DNA from: Ahaetulla prasina
Lineage: Eukaryota; Chordata; Lepidosauria; Squamata; Colubridae
NCBI RefSeq assembly: GCF_028640845.1
Contig: NC_080542.1
Coordinates: 66,105,064 to 66,169,063 of the forward strand
Direction: 5' to 3'
Length of the DNA: 64,000 nucleotides
Below the pieces are notes generated by a model, which had not been told where the DNA came from, ran no database searches, and saw only the letters and a program-made list of their open reading frames with translations. Below, in pieces: positions 43,351 to 55,329 of the stretch (its first letter is position 1; each line of letters opens with the position of its first letter). Position numbers and translations under genes: made by a program.

Positions 43351-44790
43351 AGCAGTACAGTCATGTGATTTCATGTTTTATGACAATGGAAATTCTGATC
43401 CCAATTACTATTGTTAACCAAGAAATTCTAATCCCAATTACCATTGTTAACCATGTGGCAACCAAAAATATGTTTGATCAAGAAAATATCACTACTGTAT
43501 TACTGTCCTTAATGAAATTATTTTGGAAATCTGAGCACATAAATCTAAATTTAGAAGTTAAACCTTGACTTTCATCATCAGTGGATGGCATAGAAAATTT
43601 CATAATGCTCTACCTTTGTAAAAATGCCAATTTTGAAACACAAACTTATATTCTACATATTTCAAGTTCTGTCAAGATATGTAAAGATCTATCCTTTTAA
43701 CTTCATTGCCATTTCAAACTGGAGAAAGGTATATACAATTTTTACTAGTAGATAAGTAATAAAAATGGTTTTTGCAGATGGTAAAACTCTCATATTGCAG
43801 ATGGCCAAATAGTGTAAGCATGATTGTACATTTTTAAATCTTGTATGTCTTATTTTATTTTGTATGTTCTGTTTTGTATTTCTACTCTGTAGGTTTTATT
43901 AAGTTTTAATTAAACTGGATTGCTGACCTATAAATAAGTATTTGAAATATTGACTTTCAGAAACAGAAATGTAGCAACAAACATCAAAATTTTATACAGC
44001 TAATAAGGAATGTTTCAGTTTATGGGATTTGAGGATGGGGAAGAAGGAAATAAAATGGACAAGATATAAAAAAACTGGAGAAGATTAGAAATGCTGTGAA
44101 AAGAGAAAAAAGCAGAGGAAAATGAATGAAAACAAATTAAATTTTAGAATTTTGGTTGTTTGGCTAATTCAGAGATAATATAATTATTCTACTGCTACAA
44201 TGGGCAGGTGAGTCTCTGAGTCAACCTCATGAAACAATTTTACATTTGAGATATAATCTACAATTTTATATTTGTAATGTTGAACTCAGTACATATGTAC
44301 ATATTTTTAAAAGACACCTTGAGTAATGCAATGGTCAGATTGTGTGACTGCCTTTCGATGGCTCATCTTTCATATGGGTTGCCTGCAGTGGCTTTTATAA
44401 GAAATTGTGCCGATGACAAAATGACAACATGTGTATCATAATGTTATTGTGCAAAGACACAAAACCTTCATCAGACATCAAACAAAAGTATGTTAGTTGT
44501 GTGAATATGCACATCTCATTACTTGTCCCCCTGTGGATGACTCTAGTTGCTTGCTATCTAGCCAGCAGTTATGTGCTGTTTATAAATACTTTCACTGATA
44601 ATTTTTCAGATCTACTCACAACACATGCTGAATTCCTATGGAAAATTACAAAAATTAGTGTCTTTGTTCAAAAGAAGGTAAACTATCTTGAAAAAAGCTT
44701 CAATGTTTAATGTAAAGGCCATGTATGCTATAGTGAAATAAACGGGATTTGTTTCCTATATATATTTGATTACATCTCTCATAAGCCATA
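43351..44790. other. AT-rich DNA, nothing recognised
   Basis: No gene seen. At 43390-43455 a 27-base segment (ATTCTGATCCCAATTACYAT, TGTTAACC) is duplicated in tandem. Confidence 0.45.
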
Positions 44791-45331
44791 CATATGAGGA
44801 CAACTATAAACCAACACATTGGTGAATATCAAATAGAAACACCTGAACAACCTGAACAACCAGTGGAAGAAACCAACATGCAGGACAAAAATCTTCCTGT
44901 GCAACAATTCAAAAGTGTAGAGCTAAGTAATCTAGCAAAAATGCTGAAAGAAAAGATTGAAAACCACATCAAAGAAACACAGAAAGAAAAAGACTACCTA
45001 CCATTCGCGAAGTGCATAGAAAAGGAGTGAAAGATCTACTAACTGTCGGGAACAGCATTTTAACATCCATCCCATCCGGCACACCATATGAAACCAACCA
45101 ACTAATATATAGCACAGCCGCCATTATAACTGCAGAACTGGGTTATAAAATGCCAAAAAACCAAAGTGAAAAATTTGACTTGAAAATAAAATAAAAAAAC
45201 TATGACGGGATGTCAGCAATCTAAAGTACTTGAAAGAAGGAAAACTAAACAACAAAAATCTGAAAAACGGTTTACACAATAAATACAACCTGGAGGAAAA
45301 AACAATAACAGAAATCATGGAAGAAATAAAA

Positions 45332-47216
45332 CGTGTAATGGCAACAGCAAAGAAAATTGAAAGGTACGAAGGACAAATTAAACAATATCCTGAAAGTGTC
45401 CAATTCAGAAGAAACCAACACCTCTTCTACCAGTCCCTTGATGAAAATCAAGTCCAAACTAATGTTCACCCATGTAAAGAAAAAACTTTGAACTTTTGGA
45501 AAGAACTGTGGGAAAATCCAGTGGAACACAACAAAACTGCCTCCTGGATCAAAGATATTCAACAAAACGAAACAAAATGGAAAATATTATAATAACAACT
45601 GACATGGTTGCAAAACAAGCAAAGAAGGTCAAGAACTGGAGTGCACCTGGCCTGGACGAACTGCATGGATACTGGTTAAAACACCTGATCAGCCTCCATT
45701 ATCGCATGGCCACTCAATTTGATCAAGTGGTTCAAAATGCAACAAATGACAGTTGGTCGAACGTACTTGATAATGAAAGATCCTGAAAAGGGCACAGAGC
45801 CAAGCAACTATTGCCCAATTACTTGTCTGCCAACAACATATTAACTTTTTATAAGAATACTGGCAAGTTCAGTATTCAATCATCTGATGGAAAACAGTTT
45901 GTATCCAGTAGAACAAAAAGGAAATTATAAAAAATCAAGAGGAACAAAAGATCAGCAGCTCATTGACAAAATGGTACTAAAAATATAAAAAGAAGAAAAA
46001 CAAATTTCAATATGGCATGGATTGATTATAAGGCAGCATTTGACTCATTACCCAACAGCTGGATTAACATCTGTCTGGGAAACTTTGGAATTAGCAAAAA
46101 TATTTGTACATTTTTGAAAGCAAATATGCAAAAATGGAAAACAGTTCTAACAGCAAGTGGGGAAAATATTGGTGAAGTCAACATCAGAAGAGGAATCTTC
46201 CAGGGGACTCACTTTCACCACTACTGTTCAACATCATTAATTCCATTGACAATAATCCTACGAAACATAAAACGTGTAATGGCAACAGCAAAGAAAATTG
46301 AAAGGTACGAAGGACAAATTAAACAATATCCTGAAAGTGTCCAATTCAGAAGAAACCAACACCTCTTCTACCAGTCCCTTGATGAAAATCAAGTCCAAAC
46401 TAATGTTCACCCATGTAAAGAAAAAACTTTGAACTTTTGGAAAGAACTGTGGGAAAATCCAGTGGAACACAACAAAACTGCCTCCTGGGTCAAAGATATT
46501 CAACAACAAACAAACAAAATGGAAAATATTATAATAACAACTGACATGGTTGCAAAACAAGCAAAGAAGGTCAAGAACTGGAGTGCACCTGGCCTGGACG
46601 AACTGCATGGATACTGGTTAAAACACCTGATCAGCCTCCATTATCGCATGGCCACTCAATTTGATCAAGTGGTTCAAAATGCAACAAATGACAGTTGGTC
46701 GAACGTACTTGATAATGAAAGATCCTGAAAAGGGCACAGAGCCAAGCAACTATTGCCCAATTACTTGTCTGCCAACAACATTCAAACTTTTATAAGAATA
46801 CTGGCAAGTTCAGTATTCAATCATCTGATGGAAAACAGTTTGTATCCAGTAGAACAAAAAGGAAATTATAAAAAATCAAGAGGAACAAAAGATCAGCAGC
46901 TCATTGACAAAATGGTACTAAAAATATAAAAAGAAGAAAAACAAATTTCAATATGGCATGGATTGATTATAAGGCAGCATTTGACTCATTACCCAACAGC
47001 TGGATTAACATCTGTCTGGGAAACTTTGGAATTAGCAAAAATATTTGTACATTTTTGAAAGCAAATATGCAAAAATGGAAAACAGTTCTAACAGCAAGTG
47101 GGGAAAATATTGGTGAAGTCAACATCAGAAGAGGAATCTTCCAGGGGGACTCACTTTCACCACTACTGTTCAACATTACATTAATTCCACTGACAATAAT
47201 CCTACGAAACATAAAA
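45332..47216 (+). repeat. 941-bp tandem direct duplication inside the R4 RT region
   Basis: Unit 1 is 45332-46272 and unit 2 is 46273-47216 (944 bp). They differ only at a handful of places: CTGGATCAAAG against CTGGGTCAAAG, the ACGAAAC/ACAAAC block, the ATATTAACTT/ATTCAAACTT block, and four or five small changes near the end, including GGGG against GGGGG. Both carry the same stop codon after NVLDNERS. The join at 46265-46273 shares ATAAAACG with the unit start and with the unit 2 exit, an 8-base microhomology. Confidence 0.93.
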
Positions 47217-47320
47217 CGGGTATACCAAATCTCAAGCCAACCTGGCAAGATAAACCATCTACTATACATGGATGACTTAAAAATGTATGCGAAAAGCCCC
47301 ACTGAACTTAAATCAATACT

Positions 47321-48237
47321 TTATTTATTTATTTATTTATTTTATTTGTCACACAGTATATATAAGCATGTAATAACTATACAATATATAAGCATATATA
47401 TAAGTATGAGTATGTAATAACTATATTAATTGGATATAATGAAAGAAAACAATAGGACAGGAACGGTAGGCATGCTTGTGCTCTTATGCACACCCCTTAC
47501 AGACCTCTTAGAAATGGGGTGAGGTCAATAGTAGACAGTTTTTGGTTGAAGCTTTGGGGATTTTGGGAAGAGACCACAGAGTCAGGTAGTTTATTCCAAG
47601 CATTAATAACTCTGTTACTGAAGTCATATTTTCTGCAATCAAGATTGGAGCGGTTCACATTAAGCTTAAATCTATTGTGTGCTCGTGTATTGTTGCAATT
47701 GAAGCTAAAGTAGTCTTCGACAGGAAGGACATTGTAATAGATGATTCTATGAGTTAAACTCAGATCATGTCGAAGGCGGCGTAGTTCTAAATTTTCTAAA
47801 CCCAGGATTTCAAGTCTGGTGGCATAAGGTATTTTGTGGTATTCAGAGGAGTGGAGAACTCTTCTTGTAAAATATTTCTGGACACGTTCAATTGTATTGA
47901 TGTCAGAAATGTGGTATGGGTTCCAGATAGGTGAGCTGTATTTAAGAATTGGTCTAGCAAATGTTTTATATGCTCTGATTAGTAGTGTAGTGTTTTTGGA
48001 GAAGAAGCTATGCAAGATTAGGTTTACAGCTCTTAAAGCCTTTTTTGTGATGTAGTTGCAGTGGGCTTTGGTGCTTAAATCATTTGATATGAAAACTCCA
48101 AGGTCTTTAACAGGGTGAGGGTCATCTGTAAGGTAATGTCCATCAAGCTTGTACTTGGTGTTTAGGTTCTTTTTTCCAATATGTAAAACTGAGCATTTGT
48201 TGGTTGAGATTTGGAGTTGCCAAGTCTCAACACATAC
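47321..48237 (-). mobile_element. CR1-like LINE (second family), 917 bp, inserted in R4 copy B2
   Basis: The minus-strand frame 48015-47497 is open for 172 codons: PILKYSSPIWNPYHISDINT, IERVQKYFTRRV, LELRRLRHDLSLTHRIIYYN, DFSNRVINAWNKLPDSVVSS. This is the C-terminal half of a CR1/Jockey-group protein. It ends with a TTTATTTATT tail at 47321 on the plus strand. The flanks are TCAATACT at 47313-47320 and TCAATACT at 48238-48245, a perfect 8-bp target duplication. It is the best preserved copy of this family in the window. Confidence 0.93.
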
Positions 48238-48311
48238 TCAATACTCAACACAGTTCAACTGTTCAACTGTTCAGCAGCGACATCAAAATGAATTTTGGAT
48301 TTGAAAATTGC

Positions 48312-49200
48312 AGCTGACTGTTGGGGGCGAGTTATTGGCCCCAATGGAAAGGGTGTGCAACTTGGGTGTTCTCCTGGATGGACGGCTGTCGTTTGAAGAT
48401 CACCTGGCGGCCGTCTCCAGGAGGGTCTTTTACCAAGTACGCTTGATCCACCAGTTGCGCCCCTTCCTTGACCGGGATGCCTTATGCACGGTCCTCACGT
48501 TCTTGTCACCTCTCGTTTGGATTATTGCAATGCTCTCTACATGGGGCTACCCTTGAAGTGCACCCGGAGGCTTCAGTTAGTTCAGAATGCAGCTGCGCAG
48601 GTAATAGCGGGAGCCACACGTTGCTCCCATGTAACACCACTCCTGCGCAGTTTGCACTGGCTTCCTGTGGTCTTTCGGGTGCGCTTTAAGGTCTTGGTTA
48701 CCACCTTTAAAGCACTCCATGGCTTAGGGCCCGGGTACTTACGGGATCACCTGCTGTTACCTTATGCCTCCCACTGACCCGTACGCTCACACAGAGAGTG
48801 TCTTCCCAGGGTGCCGTCCACCAAGCAATGTCGGCTGGCGGCCCCCAGGGGAAGGGCCTTTTCTGTCGGAGCTCCTACTCTTTGGAACAAACTTCCCCCT
48901 GGTTTGCACCAGTTGCCTGACCTTCGGACCTTTCGCCGTGAGCTGAAAATGCATTTATTTATTCAAGCGGGACTGGCTTAAAAGTTTACTAAATTTTAAT
49001 CGGGGTTATTTATGAATTTTAAGGGTTTTAAATCGATTGTTTTAAATTTCAGCCATTCATGAAATATGCTTGTTTTAAGTTTTTGTTTTAATTTGTATAT
49101 TGTATTGTTTTATAATTTGGCTGTACACCGCCCTGAGTCCTTCGGGAGAAGGGCGGTATAAAAATCTAATAAAGTAAATAAATAAATAAAATAAATAAAA
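48312..49200 (+). mobile_element. L2-clade LINE, 3' end, inserted in R4 copy B2
   Basis: Encodes GELLAPMERVCNLGVLLDGR, LIHQLRPFLDRDALCTV, a frameshift near 48500, then DYCNALYMGLPLKCTRRLQL, KALHGLGPGYLRDHLL, a stop at 48775-48777, and the terminal DLRTFRRELKMHLF block. UTR with the GGGCGGTATAAAAATC phrase and an AAATAAATAAAATAAATAAA tail. R4 coding text on both sides (GFEN, then SMQQGKIERIKG) shows it lies inside copy B2. The flanks share AAAAT and GC, but the target duplication is blurred. Confidence 0.9.
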
Positions 49201-49880
49201 ATGTGCTATATTATCTATGCAGCAAGGAAAAATAGAAAGAATAAAAGGAATAGAACTGGGAAATGGAAACATATTAAAAGCATTAGCAAAGGATGATGGT
49301 TACAAATACCTAGACATATTGGAAGCAGATAACATCTTGAATGGAAAAGTCAAAGAGTCAATGCAAAAGGAGTACATCAGGAGGGTCCGCAAAATATTGA
49401 AATCAAAGCTGAATGCTGGAAACATAATTAAAGCCATTAATACATGGGCAGTTCCAGTGATACGCTACTCAGCTGGAATCATCAATTGGACTTTGGCTGA
49501 ACTGGAAAACTTGGACAGGAAAATGCACAAACTTTTGAATATGTACCACACTTTACATCCACGAAGTGACATCGACAGGTTGTACCTGCCAAGAAAAATA
49601 GGGGGCAGAGAACTATTACAAATCCATCAAACTGTAGAAGAAAAATGAAGTTTGAATGATTATGTGAACAAAAGTACAGAAAAATTGCTGCAGGCTGTGA
49701 AAATGGAGAACATTATAAAAACAACAGAAACAAAGGCACAAAAACAGCTGGATGACAGATTAAATAGATGGAAAGCCAAAGCTTTGCATGGACAACACTT
49801 GAAAAACATTGAAGGAAAATGTGATGACAACTTGACATGGGCATGGCTTAAGATGGGAACCATCAAGAAAGAAACAGAAG

Positions 49881-50047
49881 GGCCTCTGGTGGCTCAGACT
49901 GCTAAGACAGTCTGTTATTAACAGCAGCTGCTTGCAATTACTGCAGGTTCAACTCCCACCAGGCCCAAGGTTGACTCAGCCTTCCATCCTTTATAAGGTA
50001 GGTAAAATGAGGACCCAGATTGTTGGGGGCAATAAGTTGACTTTGTA

Positions 50048-50102
<55 letters not shown>

Positions 50103-50526
50103 TAATTAAATTTTTATACCGCCCTTCTCCCGAAGGACTCAGGGCGGTTTACAGCCATAATAAAAACAACAGCAATATACACATAAAACCATAATTTAAA
50201 AAACTTATTATACAACTGGCCAAATTAAAACATTTAGAATAAAACCCCAAATTTTAAATGTTAAAACATTAAAACCAATTAAAATCCTATTAAAATCCTA
50301 TGCCAGTCCTGCGCGAACAAACAAATAGGTCTTCAGCTCTCGGCGGAAAGTCCGAAGGTCTGGCAATTGCCGAAGTCCAGGGGGAAGTTCGTTCTATACA
50401 AATATAATATACAAATTCGTAATATACAAATGGATGAAGACTATTGCTTGACATAGTGTAAGCCACCCAGAGTCTTCGGAGAAGGGCGGGATATAAATGC
50501 AAATAAAGCAAAAACAAAAAAAACCC
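49881..50526 (+). mobile_element. tRNA-derived SINE in R4 copy B2, itself split by an L2
   Basis: The head has a polymerase III A-box-like TGGCTCAGACTG (near 49890) and a B box GGTTCAACTCC at 49946-49956. The body is CCCAAGGTTGACTCAGCCTT and AAAATGAGGACCCAGATTGT. The tail, after the L2 insert, is GTAAGCCACCCAGAGTCTTC, GGAGAAGGGCGGGATATAAA and an A-rich end. CAGAAGG at 49875-49881 and 50527-50533 flanks it. R4 copy B1 shows the uninterrupted site (ACAGAAGATTTAATAC). The type matches squamate tRNA SINEs. The tRNA-like part is part of the SINE and not a tRNA gene. Confidence 0.85.
50048..50396 (-). mobile_element. L2-clade LINE, 3' end, minus strand, inside the SINE
   Basis: Starts (on plus) with an (ATT)n tail at 50048-50100, then TTTTTATACCGCCCTTCTCC, CGAAGGACTCAGGGCGG. 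The minus-strand coding block, running into the SINE text at 50397, includes the NELPPGLRQLPDLRTFRREL region. The SINE head (to 50047) and SINE tail (from 50397) lie on either side, so this L2 is the youngest layer here. Confidence 0.85.
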
Positions 50527-51057
50527 CAGAAGGTTTAATACTCGCTGCTCAAGAACAAGCACTACAAACTAATACCATGAAAGCAAAGATACAAAAATCC
50601 ACCGACAATCCAAACTGCCAACTTTGCAACAATGTTGAAACTGTTTCACATTTAATAAGTGAATGCAGCAAAATCGCAAAAACGGATTACAAAGCTAGAC
50701 ATGGCTGAGTTGCTAAATTAATCCCCTGGTCATTATGTAAAAAATACGACTTACCTGAATCCAAAAAATCATGGGAACATAAAGTGGTAAAAGTTACAGA
50801 AAATGAGAAGGTAACGATCTTGTGGGACTTTTGAATACAGACGGATCGTCATTTGTAACACAACACACCAGATATCACAGTTGTCGAAAACCAAAACATA
50901 CAATTTATTGACATCGCAGTATCAGGAGATGCCAGAGTCAAAGAAAAAGAACTGGAAAAAAAATCATGAAATATCGCGACCAGGCCATCAAAACTTCACG
51001 GCTATGGATGAAACATGTAATAATGATACCCATTGTCATCAGCGCACTTGGTACCTG

Positions 51058-51834
51058 TCAAAAACGCTGCACAGCCGCCAGAAGCACAAAACTCCTGTCA
51101 GCAGTTTTAGTCCTCCAGCGAACAGCTTGGAAGCCTAATACTCACAATAGAAATTCTGGGGGAAGCACAGAACAAAGCTGCAGTGCAGATCGGCTCTTTG
51201 GGAGCTCAAAAGCTCCACCAGGCAAGTCAAATTGTTTGGCGGCTCGTTAGCTGTCAAGATGGCTGCCCGACTCTCTTACAGCAAAAAAGAGTGCAAAGCA
51301 CTGAGAGGCAACTTCCCCCTTGCCACTCGGGAGCACGGAGCTCCACTCTCCAACCCCCTGTCTCAATTGGGAGTTCTAGATCTCCACTACAAGCCCAAAT
51401 GGAGCGCTCGCAGCTCAATGAAAGGCACACGTTTGACTTTAACCACTAGCTGTCAAATGGCATGGCAGGTAGTCCCTCCAATGCCTGGGGCTGAACCAGC
51501 CTTAGCCGCTGGGAACAGCTCTCTCCCTAACATGAAGGAAGAGCTGTCAACTCACAACCACACTGAAGGGAAGAAAAACAGTCTGGCAATCAGAATCCAC
51601 AATAACAACAGTCTTTTCACTAAAATCTAAACAGCATCCAGGAACTTTCACTAGGAAGAACTTTTGACGCGACTGTCCAGGTTGAAGACTGAGTCAAAAG
51701 TGGGAAGCCCCAGCAACAGAGGCGGGGCTTGACAGCTTTGACAGATTCAGTCCTGAAGCTGAACAGATGAGGTCAACCCATTCTTGGATGCTATCTTCAC
51801 CTAGAGGGAGAAAATATGGTGTAAATTTCAGAAA
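51058..51834. other. GC-richer block of unknown origin between two R4 copies
   Basis: R4 copy B2 stops at about 51057, and the sequence then changes in character (many CpG-containing words, GCACGGAGCTCCACTCTCC). It starts TGTCAAAAACG, and a TTTGACA occurs near 51735-51741, so an LTR is possible. However, I find no matching 5-bp flanks and no TATA box. The 132-codon ORF at 51232-51630 has no recognised motif. Confidence 0.45.
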
Positions 51835-53911
51835 GCCATACCAGCTCAGATGTTGCCTGGGTTAACAAGGTCTGAGCTAGATTTTGGAGTTCCTGGATAT
51901 CTGGTAAAAATGGACTACAGGATTCAGCTGAGCAACCAGGGCCAGCAGCTGCAAAACTGCTGAAAGTAAAGGTATTTGCTCATCACAAAGAAATAATGAT
52001 CTGTTATTACAGAGGAAGCCCAACAAGAAGATGGTATTTGAAACAAAGGCACCAGTTCTGAAAAGAATAACATCCAGAAACAGAAATAACAGAATAGGGA
52101 CTAGCAGATCAACATTATAATACAAAATAAAGTATTCATAGAAGCAGAATTGGAAGAACTGCAAAGGTTCATCCAGGGCAAAGAAATCAAAGCCTTGCCA
52201 GAAGTAATTCAGAATATATTCCTCAAACCAGGGAGAGTTGGTAGTAGAGGAATTCAGCAGAGATATACAATTGTTTTCATTTAGAAACAGGGCACTGTCT
52301 CCTCTGCCCTAGGAAAAATAAAACTCTCTGATGAAAGCGGTAAAAGAATTGAAACAAAGAATAACTGAGCATCTAAAACAGCACAAAAACATCAGAATGC
52401 AGGCTGCCTGCATTGAAGCTTCTTCCAAAGAAACAGCTAGCACAAGCATTAAACATGCAAATACCGCAATATCAAGTACAATCACCAACTCACTGCACTA
52501 AACATATCCATTAAAGTACAGCACAGCTGCGGTTATAACTGAATATCTGGGATGCAAAATCAATAGGGAAGAATAAAACTAAACAGTGCACCCCAAAAAT
52601 GGAAGGTTAGATTGGAAAATAAGATCAACAAGTTGAGATCAGATGCAAGCAAGCTAAGACGGATGAAGGAAAAGAAGCTGAAAAACAAGAAGACTAAAGA
52701 TTACATAATCAAGGAAGATCACTCAGAAACAAGAAAGAAAGCACACTGGAAATAATAAAGCAGCAAATAACAGTATAACCAAGAAGATTAGAAGGTACAA
52801 ACCTTGAATTGCAAATCTGAAAAGGAAGAAACAGTGCAGTTCTGGATGCAGATATGGGATAACCCAAAGAAATACAACAAGGATACAGTTTGGTTAAAAG
52901 AGTGGATAAGAATAAAAAAGAAGTTGAAATGGAAGAACTAGTAATAACAGCAGAAATGGTAGAGGAAAGAGCAAGGAAGATCAAGAATTGGTCAGCACCA
53001 GGTGAAGAGGAATTGCATGATTTTTGGTTGAAAAATCTAATTGATCTATACCCACTCATTGCCAAATAGTTTAACAATATACTACAAGGAGGCGAAACTG
53101 AAGAGTGGCTAACAACTGGAAAAACCTATCTGATAATGAAAGATCCAGCAAAAGGGAGAAGCACCAGGCAACTACAGGCCACTTACCTGCTTATCAATAA
53201 CTTTCAGATTTTTAATTGGTGTGGTAGCTGATGTAGTCCAACAGCATCTAGATGAAAACAATCTCTCTCTACCTGAGCAGAAAGGAAACTGCCCCAATAG
53301 CAGAGGTACAAAAGATCAACTCCTAATTAACAAAATGATTTAGGAAAAGCGATAGAGAAAGAAAACCAACCTGAATGTAGCATGGACTGACTGCAAAAAG
53401 GGCATTTGACTTTCTGCCACATAATTGAATTATCAAGTGCCTAGAAATTATAGGAGTCAGTACAAACATCAGAAGCATGGTGCAAAGATCAAAGGCACAA
53501 TGGAGGACACAATTGCAGGTCAATGATGAGAGATTGGGAGAAGTTACTATCAAGAGAGGAATATTTCAAGGAGATTCACTATCACCACTACTATTTGTCA
53601 TTGCACCATTTCCTCTGTCAACAATACTGAATAATTCAGGCCATGCCTATCAAACATCAAAAACATCTGCCAGACTATCCATCACCTTTACATGGACAAT
53701 CTAAAGCTGTATGGAAAAACTCCATCTGAAATAGAATCGCTGCTCAGCACTGTCTATATAGCCAAGATATTGCAATGGAGTTTGATAAGGAAAAATAATG
53801 AAAACTGAAGGAATCAAAATACTCCATGAAAATAACACTAAGAGTCTGGATTAAGATGAGTACTACAAATACCTGGTTATCCTTTAAGCTCACAACATCA
53901 AGCATACTGAA

Positions 53912-54496
53912 GTGAAGAAAAAGATTAGAGATGAATACATCAAGAGAGTAAAGAAGATCCTAAAGACCAAACTCAATGGAGGAAATATCATCAAGGCAAT
54001 TAACATCTGGGCAATTCCAGTCATTAGATACACAGCAGGAATAATGGACTGGACTCAAGCAGAATTAAAAGCAATGGATAGGAAGACCAGAAAAATAATG
54101 ACAACGAATCATGCAATTCATCCTCGCAGACTTTATCTACCAAGGCAAATAGGTGGGCATGGAATGTTGCAAGTACATCAGATGGTTGAAGGGAAAAAAA
54201 GGGCTTTGGAAGAATATCTGAAGGACATTGAAGAAGATGCACTGAAGTTAGTATGCCAGGAAGGCTTGCTGACTACTGGAGAGACCAAACTGGCCTACAA
54301 GAAAGACCAAATGAAGAACAGAATGGAGGCATGGGAAGATAAAGTACTACATGCCCAGTACATTAAAAAAAAAGCAGGAAAAACATATAATAACAAGACC
54401 TGGCAATGGCTAAGAGCAGGAAAGTTAAAGAAAGAGACTAATTCTGGCTCTGCAAGAGCAAGCCTTAAGGATAAATGTATACAAAGCCAGAATTGA
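53912..54496 (+). pseudogene. R4 ORF, thumb/connector segment (copy C)
   Basis: A 194-codon open frame between RT and the C-terminal nuclease. In order it holds KKILKTKLNGGNIIKAINIW, the RYTAGIMDWTQAEL segment, DRKTRKIMTTNHAIHPRRLY, a Gly-rich IGGHGMLQVHQMVEGKKRAL, and a basic tail with WQWLRAGKLKKET. The frame shifts just before the zinc finger. It is the longest readable R4 piece of subfamily 1 in the window and the best query for classification. Confidence 0.85.
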
Positions 54497-54998
54497 GAAA
54501 ACAGCAACAGACAGTAAGTGTCTGTTTTTGCACAGGCAAAGAAGCTGAGGAAACAGTGGACCACCTAATAAGCTGCTGCAAGAAGATCACACAAACTGAC
54601 TACAAGCAGTGGCATGACAAAGTAGTAACAATGGTGCATTGGAAGATCTACAAGAAATATCATTTGCCTGTAAGAAGAACTTGTTCTCTAAAATAGAGAA
54701 AGTCATAGAAAATGAAGACGTTAAATTGCTCTGGGACTTTAGGATTCAGACAGACAGCCAACTGCCACATAACACCCTAGACTTAACAGTTGTCGATAAA
54801 AAAGACAAAAAAGTCTGGATAGTGGATGTGGCAGTGCCTAGAGACAGCAGAATAGAAGAGAAACAACTGAAGAAGATTACACAATACAAAGACCTACAAA
54901 TAGAAATAGAATGACTGTGGCAAAGGCAAGCAAAGATAGTACCAATAGTAATAGGCACCTTGGGTGCAATCCAAGTGGAGCACCACTGAGACACCATA

Positions 54999-55125
54999 CC
55001 ATGTTTCCCCGAAAATAAGTCCCTGTCTTATATTTTTTTGAAATAAAAATATAAATAAGCACCTTATGTGCTCAAAAGCCCAATTGGACTTATTATCAGG
55101 AGGTGTCTTATTTTGGGGGAAGCGG
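54999..55125 (+). mobile_element. 127-bp MITE with TA duplication
   Basis: The ends CCATGTTTCCCCGAAAATAAG and its counterpart (reverse complement CCGCTTCCCCCAAAATAAG) are inverted repeats. The flanks are TA at 54997-54998 and TA at 55126-55127. R4 copy A supplies the uninterrupted site (CATCGTAGGCATTGAC). The inner text AAAGCCCAATTGGACTTATT is also found near the right end of the 1.5-kb element at 58492-60001, so both are one family. The TA target fits Tc1/mariner-like elements. Confidence 0.85.
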
Positions 55126-55329
55126 TAGGAATTGACAAATTTGCCATCAGTCAAATGCAAAAGGAGGCAGTATTGGGAAGAGTTTCCATCCAGCAACGGT
55201 ATCTGTAACACCATCAAACATCCAGATTTGCTTATCCCAGGTCCTTGGTAAGGACTCAATAGGTAGACAAAAATGCCAAACCCAGTCTGAACATCTGGCT
55301 GACTGTGCAATGATCAATAATCATTGCAC

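Larger units (their letters stand above)
44794..51057 (+). mobile_element. R4/Dong-clade LINE, subfamily 2 (copy B2), with internal duplication and three inserts
   Basis: N-terminal part: 44794-45194 (EETNMQDKNLPVQQFKSVEL, then YETNQLIYSTAAIITAELGY). RT: two near-identical copies, 45332-46272 and 46273-47216, then the catalytic YMDD at 47265-47276. The connector resumes at 49215 (IERIKGIELGNGNILKALAK, then INTWAVPVIRYSAGIINWTL and RLYLPRKIGGRELLQIHQTV). The zinc finger near 50614-50670 reads CQLC, then H and C. The endonuclease near 50820-50960 keeps PD (PDITVVE, 50868-50873) and FIDIAVSGD. Inserts: CR1-like LINE 47321-48237, L2 48312-49200, SINE 49881-50526. The R4 text stops at about 51057, where copy B1 would continue with the last 45 or so codons. 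Confidence 0.9.
51835..55318 (+). mobile_element. R4/Dong-clade LINE, subfamily 1 (copy C)
   Basis: Aligns along its length with copy A. RT: KIKNWSAPGEEELHDFW near 52980, IKRGIFQGDSLSPLLFVIAP at 53550-53620, and the catalytic box altered to YMDN (53689-53700). Connector 53912-54496: AINIWAIPVIRYTAGIMDWT and RLYLPRQIGGHGMLQVHQMV. Zinc finger near 54520-54580: CFCTGKEAEETVDHLISCC. The endonuclease at 54639-54914 reads LLWDFRIQTD, then HNTLDLTVVDKK, where the PD proline is replaced by Leu (54777-54779), then VWIVDVAVPRDS. A MITE interrupts the C-terminus at 54999-55125. The end is GTCTGAACATCTGGCTGACT. Confidence 0.87.

Noticed and set aside
45332..47216. CRISPR-like or satellite array
   Set aside because: Only two long units occur, both coding for R4 RT. 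This is a tandem duplication within a LINE.
49886..49960. tRNA gene
   Set aside because: A- and B-box-like sequences are present, but they belong to the head of a SINE with its body and tail. There is no cloverleaf that I can complete.
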